From the NCBI GenBank assembly GCA_009667805.1, contig CM019063.1:87385877-87449876 (forward strand): a stretch of 64,000 nt of DNA, read 5' to 3'. Both the position numbers and the translations under genes were made by a program. The notes under the pieces are model-generated. The model saw only the letters and a list, made by a program, of their open reading frames with translations. It was not told the origin of the DNA and searched no databases. Below, in pieces: positions 47,601-58,988 of the stretch. Origin of the DNA: Leptobrachium leishanense (taxonomy: Eukaryota > Chordata > Amphibia > Anura > Megophryidae). Every line of letters begins with the position of its first letter. The stretch's first letter is position 1.

Positions 47601-49974
47601 TGGAGGAATCATCCAGCAAACAATTAATTTCTGATAGTTCAACTGTAAAAATGATGCACATGTTGTTTTATGTGACCTGTCACTAGGGAAATAAAAGTGA
47701 GTCATATGAATATAATATATTCTTCAAGCCAGAAGATTTGGAGTCTATCTACATACATATCAAATATAAATTAAGAACATGTCAGTAACAGTTTTCATGA
47801 AGTTCATTGACCTTCAAGCTTGAGCTAGCAGATCTCAAAAGCAGCTGATATGGTTTGGTGAGGGTCATTCTTAGGAATTCCTAAATGACTTCATGAATTT
47901 CATTGCACAAGTTCGATTTCCTAAATCTCTTTTCTGGTTGAAAAGCATCTTATCTTTCAACAGAGGCTTGTTGGACCTAGGGAAGTTGCCGTATTTTTAT
48001 ACTTCTCATGATTTGCTGTTATTTTTTTGCTTGTTCCTTCGTTTATAGCAATAGTTTTCCCAATGCTTGATTCGTTCTCAAGCCAAAATGTCTTACTTCA
48101 TCTTTTTAATTTGCTGATATGAAATTTTCCCCTTTTAGTCTGGTTCTCAATAAAATATTTGCTTTATTGCTTGATCGTCTCTTTTTTTTTTATCTGTCAG
48201 ATCTGTCAGATAATAACGGTTGAGATCAATACACATTTTCTTTTTATGCGTACGACTCGATATGGGGATGGTAGTTTTCTGCTTCGTGAGTCCAAAATAA
48301 AAATAAAGTGTTACATTTTTTTCACTAATTACATTTGTGTGTCGAACGCAGCCCTAAAAGCTTTTCTAGAAAAAAATATCCATCTATAAGTCTCTCTCTG
48401 TTTAAATATATGATTAAATCACACATCAGAATAACTCATAAACAATCCAGTGGTTCATGTTGATTTCTTTTAAGTTCTAATATTGCCTTAAAAAAACAAT
48501 TGACATAAAAATGTCTAAGTTGTAAATTTACATACATATAATTATGTTTTTTAACAAAGCAAACGCAAAGGCTGCTTTGAAACATAAATAATGACGTAGT
48601 AAAAAATAGTATAATAATGGAATGTTTTCTACGTGACATGCATTTGCAATGCCTGAAATTCAATCCTTCATATCTTGTATCACTATATTATCCTCTAGTT
48701 GACATATAAAATAAGATTGATTTATTATTTGGAACAACGCAGAACTGTCGTAGTCAATCTTGTCTAATTTTTTAAACCCTTAAGGAGCAAGGCTTGCTAA
48801 ATAGGACTCCAGTCATCTGAATGCTTTTTCACAGTATCTAATTACATAAATCAAAATTTGTGCAAAGAAAGGAAATTATACCTGAAAATAAGTTAGGCGC
48901 AATTACCTTTAGAAAATGTGTACAGAGTAACTGGCATGCAATTACAATCACTTGACATGTGTGACTAAAATATGAAAAATAAGGCCGGGAAAATAAGGAA
49001 ACATAGAATGTAATATATTATTATTTTACAGCTAATTTTACTTAAAGGAACAAATTAGCCAGCCACCGTTACCTCCTCTAGTTGGTCCTTATGGGTGCCT
49101 CCCATCCACAGCACCAGTGAGCTGTGACCACTTTCCAAAGTCGAGGGCTTCACTGAGCCTAGAAGGCTGTCAATCAGCTCACCTCAAACAACCTTTTGGG
49201 GTTACTGAAGAACCACGTACAACTAATGCATGTTTAACGTAGAGGCAAACAGTTGGCAGAGTTCTTAGGTGAGCTTTTGCTTCAGAATAGAAACTGCTGC
49301 AGTCCTCAAAGTGAAACAGTGGCGAAAGAGATCCCAGTGTTGGAATAAAGGTAAACTTTAAAGGATACGCTAAACTGAAAACGACAGCAGGGGACCAAGA
49401 GGCGTTGCAGGATTTTGGTTGTTATTTAATCAGTTAAGGGTTGCATATTTTGTGCCAATCCTTTAGAGGAGGGATTAGTCACCTCCTGTATGTGGCCAAA
49501 TAGTCCATTGACATTGATCTGTTGATGTCATCTGGAAGGGTAATTACTAAAGAAGAATGATTCAAAAACCTACAAAGACCTTAGACATTCCAAGAGGTAC
49601 CCATGTACCTGAACAGGGAACGAGGGATTATCTCATTGTCTAGTGCAGTACAGGGGCCCTGGGCATGCAACTAAACCTCATCATCACCTAGTGCTAATTA
49701 GGCATTCATATGAGGCATTGATTTTTCAATGTTCTAGTTATGTGCTAGTCTTCTTAGAGCTATGTCTAGTAAGGTTTCGTATTCACTTTTACCAAAACCT
49801 CAACCCTGTGTGTTGAATCAAGATTTTCACTCAACTTGAATAACAGCTTTTATTCTTCTAAATTCAACTTGCATCACACACACGACCCCACATACTCCTC
49901 TAATCACATATACACAGCCCCTTTTCACTACCCTGGAATGCTTAACATACATCCAACATATACTAACATCTAGA
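44675..49974. other. Anonymous intronic AT-rich DNA
   Basis: No exon-like frame, RNA gene or bounded element is recognised. CAGGAGTGCTCAACC at about 46443 looks like a lone hAT-type end, but the partner was not found. Frames at 45601-45789 and 48159-48389 have no recognisable domain. Confidence 0.45.
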
Positions 49975-49975
49975 G

Positions 49976-50102
49976 CAGTATTACAAAGCTGGTGCTAACT
50001 TAACCAGAGCTGTTGTAAATTTACCAGAGCCATTATAGTCAATGGAGTTGTTAAGTTTACAACAGCTCTGGTTAAGTTAGCACCATCTTTGTAATACTGC
50101 CC
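49976..50102. mobile_element. Foldback MITE, 127 bp
   Basis: GCAGTATTACAAAGCTGGTG and CACCATCTTTGTAATACTGC form the ends. The arms continue with TAACCAGAGCTGTTGTAAA and its inverse, so nearly the whole element can fold into one hairpin. One arm is also present within the hAT element at about 27085-27150. Confidence 0.65.
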
Positions 50103-50107
50103 CTAAA

Positions 50108-50275
50108 GTATAGGGGCTAAATTACAATACTAGCGCTAAAACGCGGGTGCTAGTGAGGAAAAACTGTGCCAGCAGTTTTCCCCCTAGCGTTGGCGTTTCA
50201 GTGCTAGATTACAATGCAGGCGCTAAAAAAGCTGCCTGCACTGTTAGCGGGCGCTAAACCCAAGTATGTAATTTG
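50108..50275. mobile_element. Family X-related fragment (copy 3)
   Basis: GC-rich stretch with GCGCTAAAACGCGGG, AAAACTG..CAGTTTT and ACAATGCAGGCGC, matching the reverse complement of 6170-6290. Borders are uncertain. Confidence 0.45.
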
Positions 50276-50342
50276 TCCCCAAATCTATAAAAGTGTTGTA
50301 TAAATAAAATATCAATATCATTGAATCTCCTCAATCATATTT

Positions 50343-50672
50343 TATGCACCACCACTGGTCAATACAGAGCACCACAATTATGGAATAACGTCCCAGACGC
50401 CATCACGTCTTCCCCCAGTCTATAGTCACTCAAGAGCTCCATATTAATATACCTCAATGCGGAATGCACCTGTAAACAAGTAACATAATGACTATTTCCT
50501 ACATATTTATTTTCTGTTAATCTGTATATTTGTGCTGTTTTTTAATATCTTGCATTTTATTACTTTGTATTTCTGTAACAATCCAATGTTCTTGAACCCA
50601 GGACATACTTGAAAACGAGAGAAATCTCAATGTATCCTTCCTGGTAAAATCCTTTATAAATAAATAAATTTG
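50343..50672 (+). mobile_element. LINE family B 3' end
   Basis: Includes the degraded ORF C-terminus (TATGGAATAACGTCCCAGAC, i.e. W-N-N-x-P-D) and the full 3' UTR ending CCTTCCTGGTAAAATCCTTT with TAAA repeats. Confidence 0.82.
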
Positions 50673-51019
50673 ACATGACTGCCCACTTGGAAAATATTTA
50701 GTTGCTATGCCTCGTTTATTTATGTCAAGTATTGCTGGTGGGTAACAAAAACTCTGATTTATTATTTGTATCTATGTAGCGCCGCAGCATTAAAATCTGC
50801 AGCATGGCACAGGGGTTACGATAACTTAGGCTAGTACATAGTTATACTGAAATGAGGTAGAGAGGACCCTGCTCCCTAAGAACAATCTATTCTATAATTT
50901 ACCTTTCCTCTTTGCTCTTACATGGCAGACATAATGGGTTGGTTTACTAATTTATCCAAGGCATGCCAAGGGGTTGTACACTAAGCCATCATGTACACAT
51001 TTGTTACAGCAATGTGTGC

Positions 51020-51600
51020 AATTATTTTGGGAGTTTCCACACTCGGACCCTATCACCTCCTTCAAGATAACGCTAGCTCTCACATTAGCGCTATCTTAAA
51101 AGAGGTGATAGCGCTCCGCACAGATCACCTCCGATTCGCTAACGTGTTAAAAAATCAGGTTAAAAAAAGCTATGATCTGCTGCTAACTGATTCCACTGCT
51201 GCAGAATCATTAAGCAGCAGCTGAAAGTCCCTTAAAAAAAAAATACTCACCTCTCATCCTGCAACGAGAATGGCGGCTCGATCCGCCGCCTCTCGCCGTC
51301 GGGAGCAGAGCGAGACTGGGGGGGAAAAAGTCCCCAGTCTCCCTCTGCGATTACTCCGCTGACCTGCAGGATCTTGCGAGAAGCTCCTATGGACTTCATG
51401 GAGGGGATCCTCGGGACGGCGCGTGAGCGCTGCCCTGAACATCTGTGAACCTAGAGACTGCTACGGGCCAACTTGCTGAACTCAGTGCCTGCCCCGTAAT
51501 CCGATGGTGAAACTGGGATGCAAAGGGGAAATTAGCGAACACAAATTTTTCCCCTTAGCATCACTTTTTTTGCGAGGGGGACCCGATAGGTCCCTTGGTA
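51020..51600. mobile_element. Family X element (copy 4), empty-site reference
   Basis: Contains AGCGCTATCTTAAAAGAGGT (about 51088-51107), the uninterrupted version of the site where a TTAA element sits in copy 5. Further matches to copies 1 and 5 include CTGACCTGCAGGATCTTGCG and the AGACTGGGG/CCCCAGTCT hairpin (about 51310-51345). No coding frame. Confidence 0.6.
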
Positions 51601-51803
51601 GGTGAAAAGGAGATGGCTGCTGCTCTTGCTGTTTGCTGTTATATGTGTCCATAATGGCTGATTTGAAAATGGAAAAGGAAGGATTGGTGATGATGAGCAA
51701 GGTTTCCTGACCCCATTGCGCCTGAGTTGGATTTGCGCTATAGTAAAATAGCTCTGTAGGCTAAATCTCCCACAACATAATTGCGATACTAATGGAAATA
51801 TTA

Positions 51804-53451
51804 CAGTCAGGTCCAGAAATATTGGGACATCGACACAATTCTAACATCTTTGGCTCTATACACCACCACAATGGAGTTGGAATGAAACAAACACAATGTG
51901 CTTTAACTGCAGACTGTCAGCTTTAATTTGAGGGTATGTACATCCAACTCAGTTGAACGGTGTAGGACTTACAGCAGTTTACAGATGTGCCTCCCACTTG
52001 TTAAAGGACCAAAAGTAATGGGACAATTGGCTTCTCAGCTGTTCCATGGCCAGGTGTGTGATATTCCCTCATTATCCCAATTACAATGTGCAGATAAAAG
52101 GCCCAGAGTTCATTTCAAGTGTGCTATTTGCATTTGGAATCTGTTGCTGTCAACTCTCAAGATGAGATCCAAAGAGCTGTCACTAGCAGTGAAGCAAGCC
52201 ATCATTAGGCTGAAGAAACAAAACAATCCCAACAGAGAGATGGCAAGAACAATAGGCGTGGCCAAAACAACTGTTTGGAACATTCTCATAAAGAAGGAAC
52301 GCACCGTGAGCTCAGCAACACCAAAAGACCCGCGAGACCACGGAAAACAACTGTGGTGGATGACCGAAGAATTCTTTCCCTGGTGAAGAAAACACCCTTC
52401 ACAACAGTTGGCCAGATCAAAAACACTCTCCAGGAGGTAGGTGTATGTGTGTCAAAGTCAACAATCAAGAGAAGACTTCACCAGAGTGAATACAGAGGGT
52501 TCACCACAAAATGTAATCCATTGGTGAGCCTCAAAAACAGGACGGCCAGATTAGAGTTTGCCAAACAACACCTAAGAAAGCCTTCACAGTTCTGGAACAA
52601 GATCCTATGGACAGATGAGACCAGTATCAACTTGTACCAGAGTGATGGGAGGAGAAGAGTATGGAGAAGGAAAGGAACTGCTCATGATCCTAAGCATACC
52701 ACCTCATCAGTGAAGTATGGTGGTGGTAGTGTCATGGCGTGGGCATGTATGGCTGCCAATGGAACTGGTTCTCTTGCATTTATTGATGATGTGACTGCTG
52801 ACAAAAGCAGCAGGATGAATTCTGAAATGTTTCGGGCAGTATTATCTGCTCACATTCAGCCTAATGCTTCAGAACTCATTGGACGGCGCTTCACAGTGCA
52901 GACAGACAATGATTCAAAGCATACCGCAAAAGCAACCAAAGAGTTTTTGAAGGGACAGAAGGGGAATGTTATGCAATGGCCAAGTCAATCACCTGACCTG
53001 AATCCCATTGAGCATGCATTTCACTTGCTGAAGACAAAACTGAAGGGAAAATGCCCCAAGAACAAGCAGGAACTGAAGACAGTTGCAGTAGAGGCCTGGC
53101 AGAGCATCACCAGGGATGAAACCCAGCGTCTGCTGATGTCTATGCGTTCCAGACTTCAGGCTGTGATTGACTGCAAAGGATTTGCAACGAAGTATTAAGA
53201 AGGGAAAGTTTGATTTGTGATTATTTTTCTGTCCCATTACTTTTGGTCCCTTAAAAAGTGGGAGGCACATCTGCAAACTGCTGTAAGTCCTACACCGTTC
53301 ACCTGAGTTGGATGTACATACCCTCAAATTAAAGCTGACAGTCTGCAGTTAAAGCACATTGTGTTTGTTTTATTCCAACTCCATTGTGGTGGTGTATAGA
53401 GCCAAAGATGTTAGAATTGTGTCGATGTCCCAATATTTCTGGACCTGACTG
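51804..53451 (+). mobile_element. Tc1-like transposon, nearly intact (copy 2)
   Basis: Ends CAGTCAGGTCCAGAAATATT and its inverse, with TA outside both (51802-51803, 53452-53453). Inverted repeats run about 222 bp with few differences, including an inner GGACCAAAAGTAATGGGACA segment. The transposase between them has a single frameshift. This is the youngest-looking DNA transposon in the window. Confidence 0.96.
52162..53198 (+). pseudogene. Tc1-like transposase with one frameshift
   Basis: ATG at 52162 opens a helix-turn-helix N-terminus (M-R-S-K-E-L-S...). One base appears missing near 52305, after which the second frame runs to the TAA at 53196-53198. The total length corresponds to about 345 codons, normal for Tc1. 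The DDE residues are present: W-T-D-E-T, T-D-N-D-S-K-H and P-D-L-N-P-I-E with the Tc1 spacing. The G-R-P-R-K-type hook reads A-R-P-R-K. As it stands it encodes two fragments. Confidence 0.95.
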
Positions 53452-54418
53452 TACATAGTATTTAAAGTATTTTCCCCTATGCTCAGATTTGTAATTGTTT
53501 TGTGAGCTACTCGATAATATTCAACCACTTCCCTGCTCTGATTATTTGTAAAAGAACACAATCCAGCATCTGTTTCGTACCCCGTCCCCAATCCACTAGA
53601 GCAGGCAGCATGGACATGTGTGACTAACAAGGTGGAGAACAGTAGTGGCAGCAGGAGTGACCCAGAGAATAAAATGAGGTATACGTTTTTATTTTTGCAG
53701 ATATTTTTTTCCTATTTAAAACAAAAATCATTAGAAATTAAATGTCGAACAAAGTAGTGCAGGAGTCTGGTGTTGAATAAAAGTGAGATAAAAGACTTTC
53801 AATCTCTACACCAATATCTGATTTCAAATACTATTCATAAAAAGTGTTTTACGTAGTTCTTTGGTGTTTTTGCAAAAGGAGAAAAGAGAATGAGTCCCAG
53901 AATGGACCATAAGACGGACTGTTCTGAAATGGATAAGCGATGATTAAAATAACACATTATTTGCTGTAATTATTAAGTGCAAATATTCATAAGTTATGTT
54001 CTTTAAATGAATGCATTGTAATTCCTGCGATAGTTTGTAAGTTACGTAATTATATACCTTTCAAATCTGAAGCGAGATAAATAAGTTTCCAAAAGAGAAC
54101 TATATACGACATAATGCAGGCAATTACTTTAAGTGGAAGCCAAGGTTTCTAATAATATAATGGACGGCGTGAGCATTTCAAGATTTTTTTTTCTATTCTG
54201 ATAAAGTAATAATTTTTTAAAAGTTTTTAAAAAGTACATTTTCCTACATAGCAGCTTTCATGTTCTTTACTTTGTAATTATCTATACGTCTCAAAGACTT
54301 TTTATATACTACACTAGATCGTGTTATAAATGACCTTCCTACTGTTAAAAGGACACTTTAGGCAAATGTGCATGATTTATCATTATAAGTCAGCATAAGA
54401 TAATATCATAAACATAAA

Positions 54419-55990
54419 GGGCTCTATCAACTCATTAACGCTAGCACTCTCATAAATGTGCGTTAGCGCTAGCTTAACCTTTTCCGGTCCTATGTCGAAA
54501 TATATCCGACACAACCTTTTTCCGGTTGCGGTCCAATGTTGGATATATTCTGACATGACTGGACCGGCCCTCTCTCCCTATATTCACCTCTCTCCTCCGG
54601 AATCCCGCAGAGGTCTGACTTACTGGAAGTCAGACCTACATTTTTATACCCCTTTGGCACACTTTCGTCATCGCATCGGGCACGAGGACGTCAGTTTCAG
54701 GTGCGACCCTGCCGAAGCAGGGGGAGTGCCTGTAGGAGAGGGAGTCCTTTGGACCCCTCTATCTCCCCATCACCGAGGGCTACCTCATCAGGAGAGGCAG
54801 CACTGGAAAGGTGACAGTGTGACCTTTCCAGTGATGCCTCTCTTTAATCCCTTAGTAGCCGGCACGCGATCCGGCACCAATTGGCCCCAGATCACTTACT
54901 GCTCCTGGAGGTGACAGACATCTTAGATGTCAGCCAAGCCTCTGGGGTCTCCCCTCGCTGATTGACAATGGCACGATGACATCTGTTTGGGAATTAACCC
55001 CTAGCTGCCATGAGTTTTCTCTATAGAATATAGATTTTAGAATAGTAACTGTATTTGTTATGTAAAATTTAATAGTATGTGGTTATTTTTTTGAAAATTA
55101 AGTGAGTCCTGCTGGCGAACATAGTGAAAGTTTAATGGACCACAAAGAGTTAAATGAGGTGATAGGGCTCCGCCTGAATCACCTCCAAATCGTTAAAAAG
55201 TCCATTAGTGAATTAGTATTAGCGTTTTTTAACGCGAGCTCACTGTACTTCGTGCTCCCTATGCTTAACATGGGAAGAGCAAAGTGTAAGCACAAAGTAA
55301 CTAACGTCAGGATCACAAGGTCCTATCGCTAATTACAAACAGATGTTGCTAACTAAAAAAGTTTGCTACAGCTCAGAGCTGGTGTTAACAGCAGCTAAAC
55401 CCCCCCAAAAAAAATCAGATACTCACGTCTCATCCCGCAGGATGATCAAGGCAGCGCTAAGCGCCGCCACGAGCATCCCCTCCATGGAGTCCTTAGGCTT
55501 CGACTGCCAGGTCACATGACCTGCAGGATCTCGCCTCTTGCTCTATCCTGCAGATCGGCGGAGTGATTCGCTGAGGCTGGAGATTTTTCCCCCAGTCTCC
55601 CTTTGTTGCCGGCAGCTAGAAGAAGCGGGTCGAGCAGCCGTTCTCACAGCGGGATGAGAGGTGATTATCTGTTTTATTAGTGGGGGTTTCTGATTCTGCA
55701 GAAGTGGAATCAGTTAGCACCAGCTCCAAGCTGTGGTTCTCAGTTAACCTAAGCGAGATGTAATTAGCTTTAGACCCTTGTAATCCTAACGCTAATTAAG
55801 ACTTTGCGCTCCCCAAGTTAAGCATAGGGAGCGCAAAGTACAGTAAGCTCATGCTGAAAAGCGCAAGCTCCGAATCGCTAACATATTTTTTAACCCGCTA
55901 ACGTTCAGAATGTAATATGGTCGGCCCGCCCTAGGGCCACTTAACCTAACATTAACGCTTACACAGCGGAGCGCTAATGTTAGCGTGAAC
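54419..55990. mobile_element. Family X element (copy 5), split by a TTAA element
   Basis: Starts GGGCTCTATCAACTCATTAA. The outer parts (54419-54473, 55154-55990) align with copies 1 and 4, including ATAGGGCTCCGCCTGAATCA, the TACTCACGTCTCATCCCGCA segment and GAGCGCAAAGTACAGTAAGC. The right border is not certain. Confidence 0.55.
54478..55149. mobile_element. TTAA-flanked DNA element inside family X
   Basis: Left end CCTTTTCCGGTCCTATG and right end TGGACCACAAAGAG are inverted relatives. TTAA is present at both borders (54474-54477, 55150-55153). Family X copy 4 shows the same site with a single TTAA, confirming insertion with a TTAA duplication. The 152-codon frame has no transposase motif. 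Confidence 0.85.
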
Positions 55991-56056
55991 ACTGTAATAT
56001 GCATAATATATACATATCTAATACTGGCACACTGAGTATATATATATTTATATATA

Positions 56057-57615
56057 CAGTACTGTGCAAAAGTTTTAGGCAGGTGTGAAAAAATGCTGTA
56101 AACAAAGAATACTTTCACAAATGGAAGTGTTACACATTTCTGTTCATAAATCAACAAAATGCAGTGAATGAACAAAAGAGAAATCTAAATCAAATCAATA
56201 TTTGGTGTGACCACCCTTTGCCTTCAAACCAGCAGCAATTCTTCTAGGTACACGTGCACACAGTTTTTGAAGGAATTCGGCTGGTGGGTTGTTCCAAACA
56301 TCTTGGAGAACTAACCACAGATCTTCTGTTTATGTAGACTTTCTCACATCCTTCTGTCTCTTCATGTAATCCCAGACACACTCGATGATGTTGAGATCAG
56401 GGCTCTGTGGGGGCCATGCCATCACTTCCAGTACTTCTTGTTCTTTTTTACGCTGAAGATAGTTCTTAATGACTTTGGCTGTATGTTTGGGGTCATTGTC
56501 CTGCTGCAGCATAAATTTGGGGCCAATCATACGCCTCCCTGGTGGTATTGCATGATGGATAAGTATCTGCCTGTATTTCTCAGCATTGAGAACACCATTA
56601 ATCCTGACCAAATCTCCAACTCCATTTGCAGAAATGCAGGCCCAAACGTTCAAGGAACCTCCACCATGCTTCACTGTTGCCTGCAGACACTCACTATTGT
56701 ACCGCTCTCAAACAAACTGCCTTCTGCTACAGCCAAATATTTCAAATTTTGACTCATCAGTCCAGACCACCTGCTGCCATTGTTCTGCACCCTAGTTCCT
56801 ATGTTTTCGTGCATACTTTAGTCACTTGTCCTTGTTCCCACGTCGGAGGTATGGCTTTTTGGCTGCAACTCTTCCATGAAGACCACTTCTGGCCAGACTT
56901 CTCTGGATAGTAGATGGGTGTACATGGGTCCCACTGGTTTCTGCCAGTGCTGAGCTGATGGCACTGCTGGACATCTTCCGATTTCGAAGGGCAATAAGCT
57001 TGATGTGTCTTTCATCTGCTGCACTAAGTTTCCTTGGCCGACCACTGCGTCTACGATCCTCAACGTTGCCCGTTTCTTTGTGCTTCTTCAAAAGAGCTTG
57101 GACAGCACATCTTGAAACCCAGTCTGCTTTGAAATCTTTGTCTGGGAGAGACCTTGTTGATGCAGTATAACTACCTTGTGTCTTGTTGCTGTGCTCAATC
57201 TTGCCATGACATGAAACTGTCTTTCACAACCTCACCTTGGTAGCACAGTTTGGCTGTTCCTCACCCAGTTTTAATCCTCCTACACAGCTGTTTCTGTTTC
57301 AGTTCATGACTGGGTTTCAACCGAGGTGTGACATTGATGATCATTAGCACCTGTTTGGTATAATTGGTTGATCATACACCTGACTATAATCCTACAAAAT
57401 CCCTGACTTTGTTCAAGTGTACCTATGAGAATTGATGCTGGTTTGACGGCAAAAGGTAGTAACACCAAATATTGATTTGATTTAGAATTTTCTTTTGTTC
57501 GCTCACTTTGCATGTTTAAAATTGACAAATATAAACAATCATTATTTATATTTCTGAAAGCATTCTTTGTTTACAGCATTTTTTTACACCTGCCTAAAAC
57601 CTTTGCACAGTACTG
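56057..57615 (-). mobile_element. Tc1-like transposon, degraded (copy 3)
   Basis: Ends CAGTACTGTGCAAAAG and its inverse, inverted repeats about 165 bp. TA flanks the left side (56055-56056); the right flank has mutated to TT. It landed in TA-rich sequence. The transposase is on the minus strand. Confidence 0.93.
56330..57207 (-). pseudogene. Tc1-like transposase, inactivated
   Basis: Read on the minus strand from ATG at 57207-57205 (M-A-R-L-S-T...). A frameshift near 57100 leads into a G-R-P-R-K hook region (open to 56822). The W-T-D-E-S-K motif (about 56745) follows, then after further breaks Q-Q-D-N-D-P-K-H-T and P-D-L-N-I-I-E, completing the DDE set, and a stop at 56330. At about 290 codons it is shorter than normal Tc1 (about 340), so internal deletion is likely. 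Confidence 0.92.
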
Positions 57616-57717
57616 TTTGTATATATATATAATCAGAAGAGGCGGCACTCAATCCGAGTAGGTGGAAAAAAGCTCTGTGCCCGGGTGCTACTCATGGAGT
57701 ATGTATAAATAGATAAA

Positions 57718-57908
57718 AGTGAGGGCACACCGTGACTTATAAAAAGCAAACTTTTAATAGGTATGCATTAAAAACCCAACGTTTCGGCTCCCAAGAGCCT
57801 TCAGATGATGAAGGCCCCTTGATGAATACTCTTGGGAGCCGAAATGTTGGGTTTTTAATGCATACCTATTAAAAGTTTGCTTTTTATAAGTCCCGGTGTG
57901 CTCTCATT
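57718..57908. repeat. Foldback of two opposed hammerhead-like arms
   Basis: The left arm (57718-57803) is the inverted copy of the right arm (57821-57908). Each contains helix II GGCTC-TTGG-GAGCC (left arm on the minus strand; the right arm has decayed), then GAAACGTTGGG or GAAATGTTGGG. The right arm retains TTGATGA in place of CTGATGA, and the left arm has lost the TGA. AACGTT is a palindrome in the helix III position. It lies within a (TA)n-flanked repeat (about 57625-57935). Confidence 0.7.
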
Positions 57909-57935
57909 GTTTTCTATCTTATATATATATATATA

Positions 57936-58552
57936 TAATCCAACGGGTGCCTGTTTTTCAACCCTTTACAGCAGAATATACGTGCTCTGGTGCTGCTATA
58001 CCGTATAAACAGGAATCATGGAGGATGAATAGCGCACTCTGAAGACTTGATAATAAAGAGTAAATATTTATTTAAACAAGTCTATGTTTCAGTCCATCTG
58101 GACTTTACTCAAGACATAACTAATACATACTGAAACAACATATACATAACATACATCATTACACAGATACAACACAGACTTGAAAAACAATTAACTACTC
58201 AGTGCCAACGAGCACCATAGAAAGCCAAATAGAATGCACCTGACCCTCATTCAGCTCATGTGTACCTTAGCTTTACGCCTCAATCAAAGGCAAAATATAA
58301 CATAACCAATAGCTTTATGTTTAAAGTCAAGTCAGTACTAGAGGTGGATGCAACTTTAAAGACTTCATGTATAACATCAATTAAAAGACCAGGATTTGCT
58401 GGGCCTATCTGGACCTACAAACATATGCATACTGATACTAACCAGAAATAGTAAATACATGTATTAAGCAAATACATACTACATACTGTAACTCCGTTAT
58501 ACATCCTCTTTATTATCAAGTCTCCAGAGTGCGCTATTCATCCTGCATGATT

Positions 58553-58556
<4 letters not shown>
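57936..58556. mobile_element. Penelope-like candidate flanked by TA microsatellites
   Basis: GGAATCATGGAGGATGAATA (about 58011) with the following GCGCACTCTGAAGACTTGAT is repeated inverted at 58501-58556. Inside, on the minus strand at 58081-58116, is AGTCC-AGAT-GGACT followed by GAAACAT, a decayed hammerhead-like helix II and GAAAC. (TA)n runs abut both outer ends. No coding frame is present. Confidence 0.5.

Positions 58557-58593
<37 letters not shown>
58554..58593. repeat. TA dinucleotide microsatellite
   Basis: About 20 perfect TA units. Comparable shorter runs lie at 19960, 22575, 57625 and 57930. Confidence 0.95.
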
Positions 58594-58596
<3 letters not shown>

Positions 58597-58988
58597 GGCT
58601 CAAAATTTCAAATCCCGAGCTACTAGCCAGGTCTTATGAGTTACTCACCACCAGTTGCCTCACCCAACCCCTACCCTGCCCTTAACTCTGCCCCTAAATG
58701 CACCCTCTTAAATTATCTTATGAAATTACACTTAATTGTTTTATTCAGAAGTTACAAAAGTTAATGAGATCAACAGTAATACCCAGACATCATTTACAGT
58801 TACATCAGACCACAGATACATTTATACCCAGACATCAGACCACAGCAGGGCTGGCCTGACCCGACCATGTATCCACACTTGTCTCAGAGGCAGCTATAAT
58901 AATTTATCATGCTGCCTGCGTGTGCACTCGCCCTCACTTAATTTCCACTCGTCAAATGTGAGCAGGCGAGTGGAAATTTTGAGGTCTG
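58594..58988. mobile_element. hAT MITE inserted in TA microsatellite
   Basis: Ends CAGGGCTCAAAATTTC and GAAATTTTGAGGTCTG are inverted relatives, and the flanks read ATATATAT on both sides. The sub-terminal segment GCGAGTGGAAATTTT appears inverted near 58945. Within a TA run the 8-bp duplication cannot be told from the microsatellite itself. Confidence 0.72.

Noticed and set aside
54456..54914. 152-codon plus-strand frame
   Set aside because: Crosses the border between family X and the TTAA element, so it cannot be an ancestral gene.
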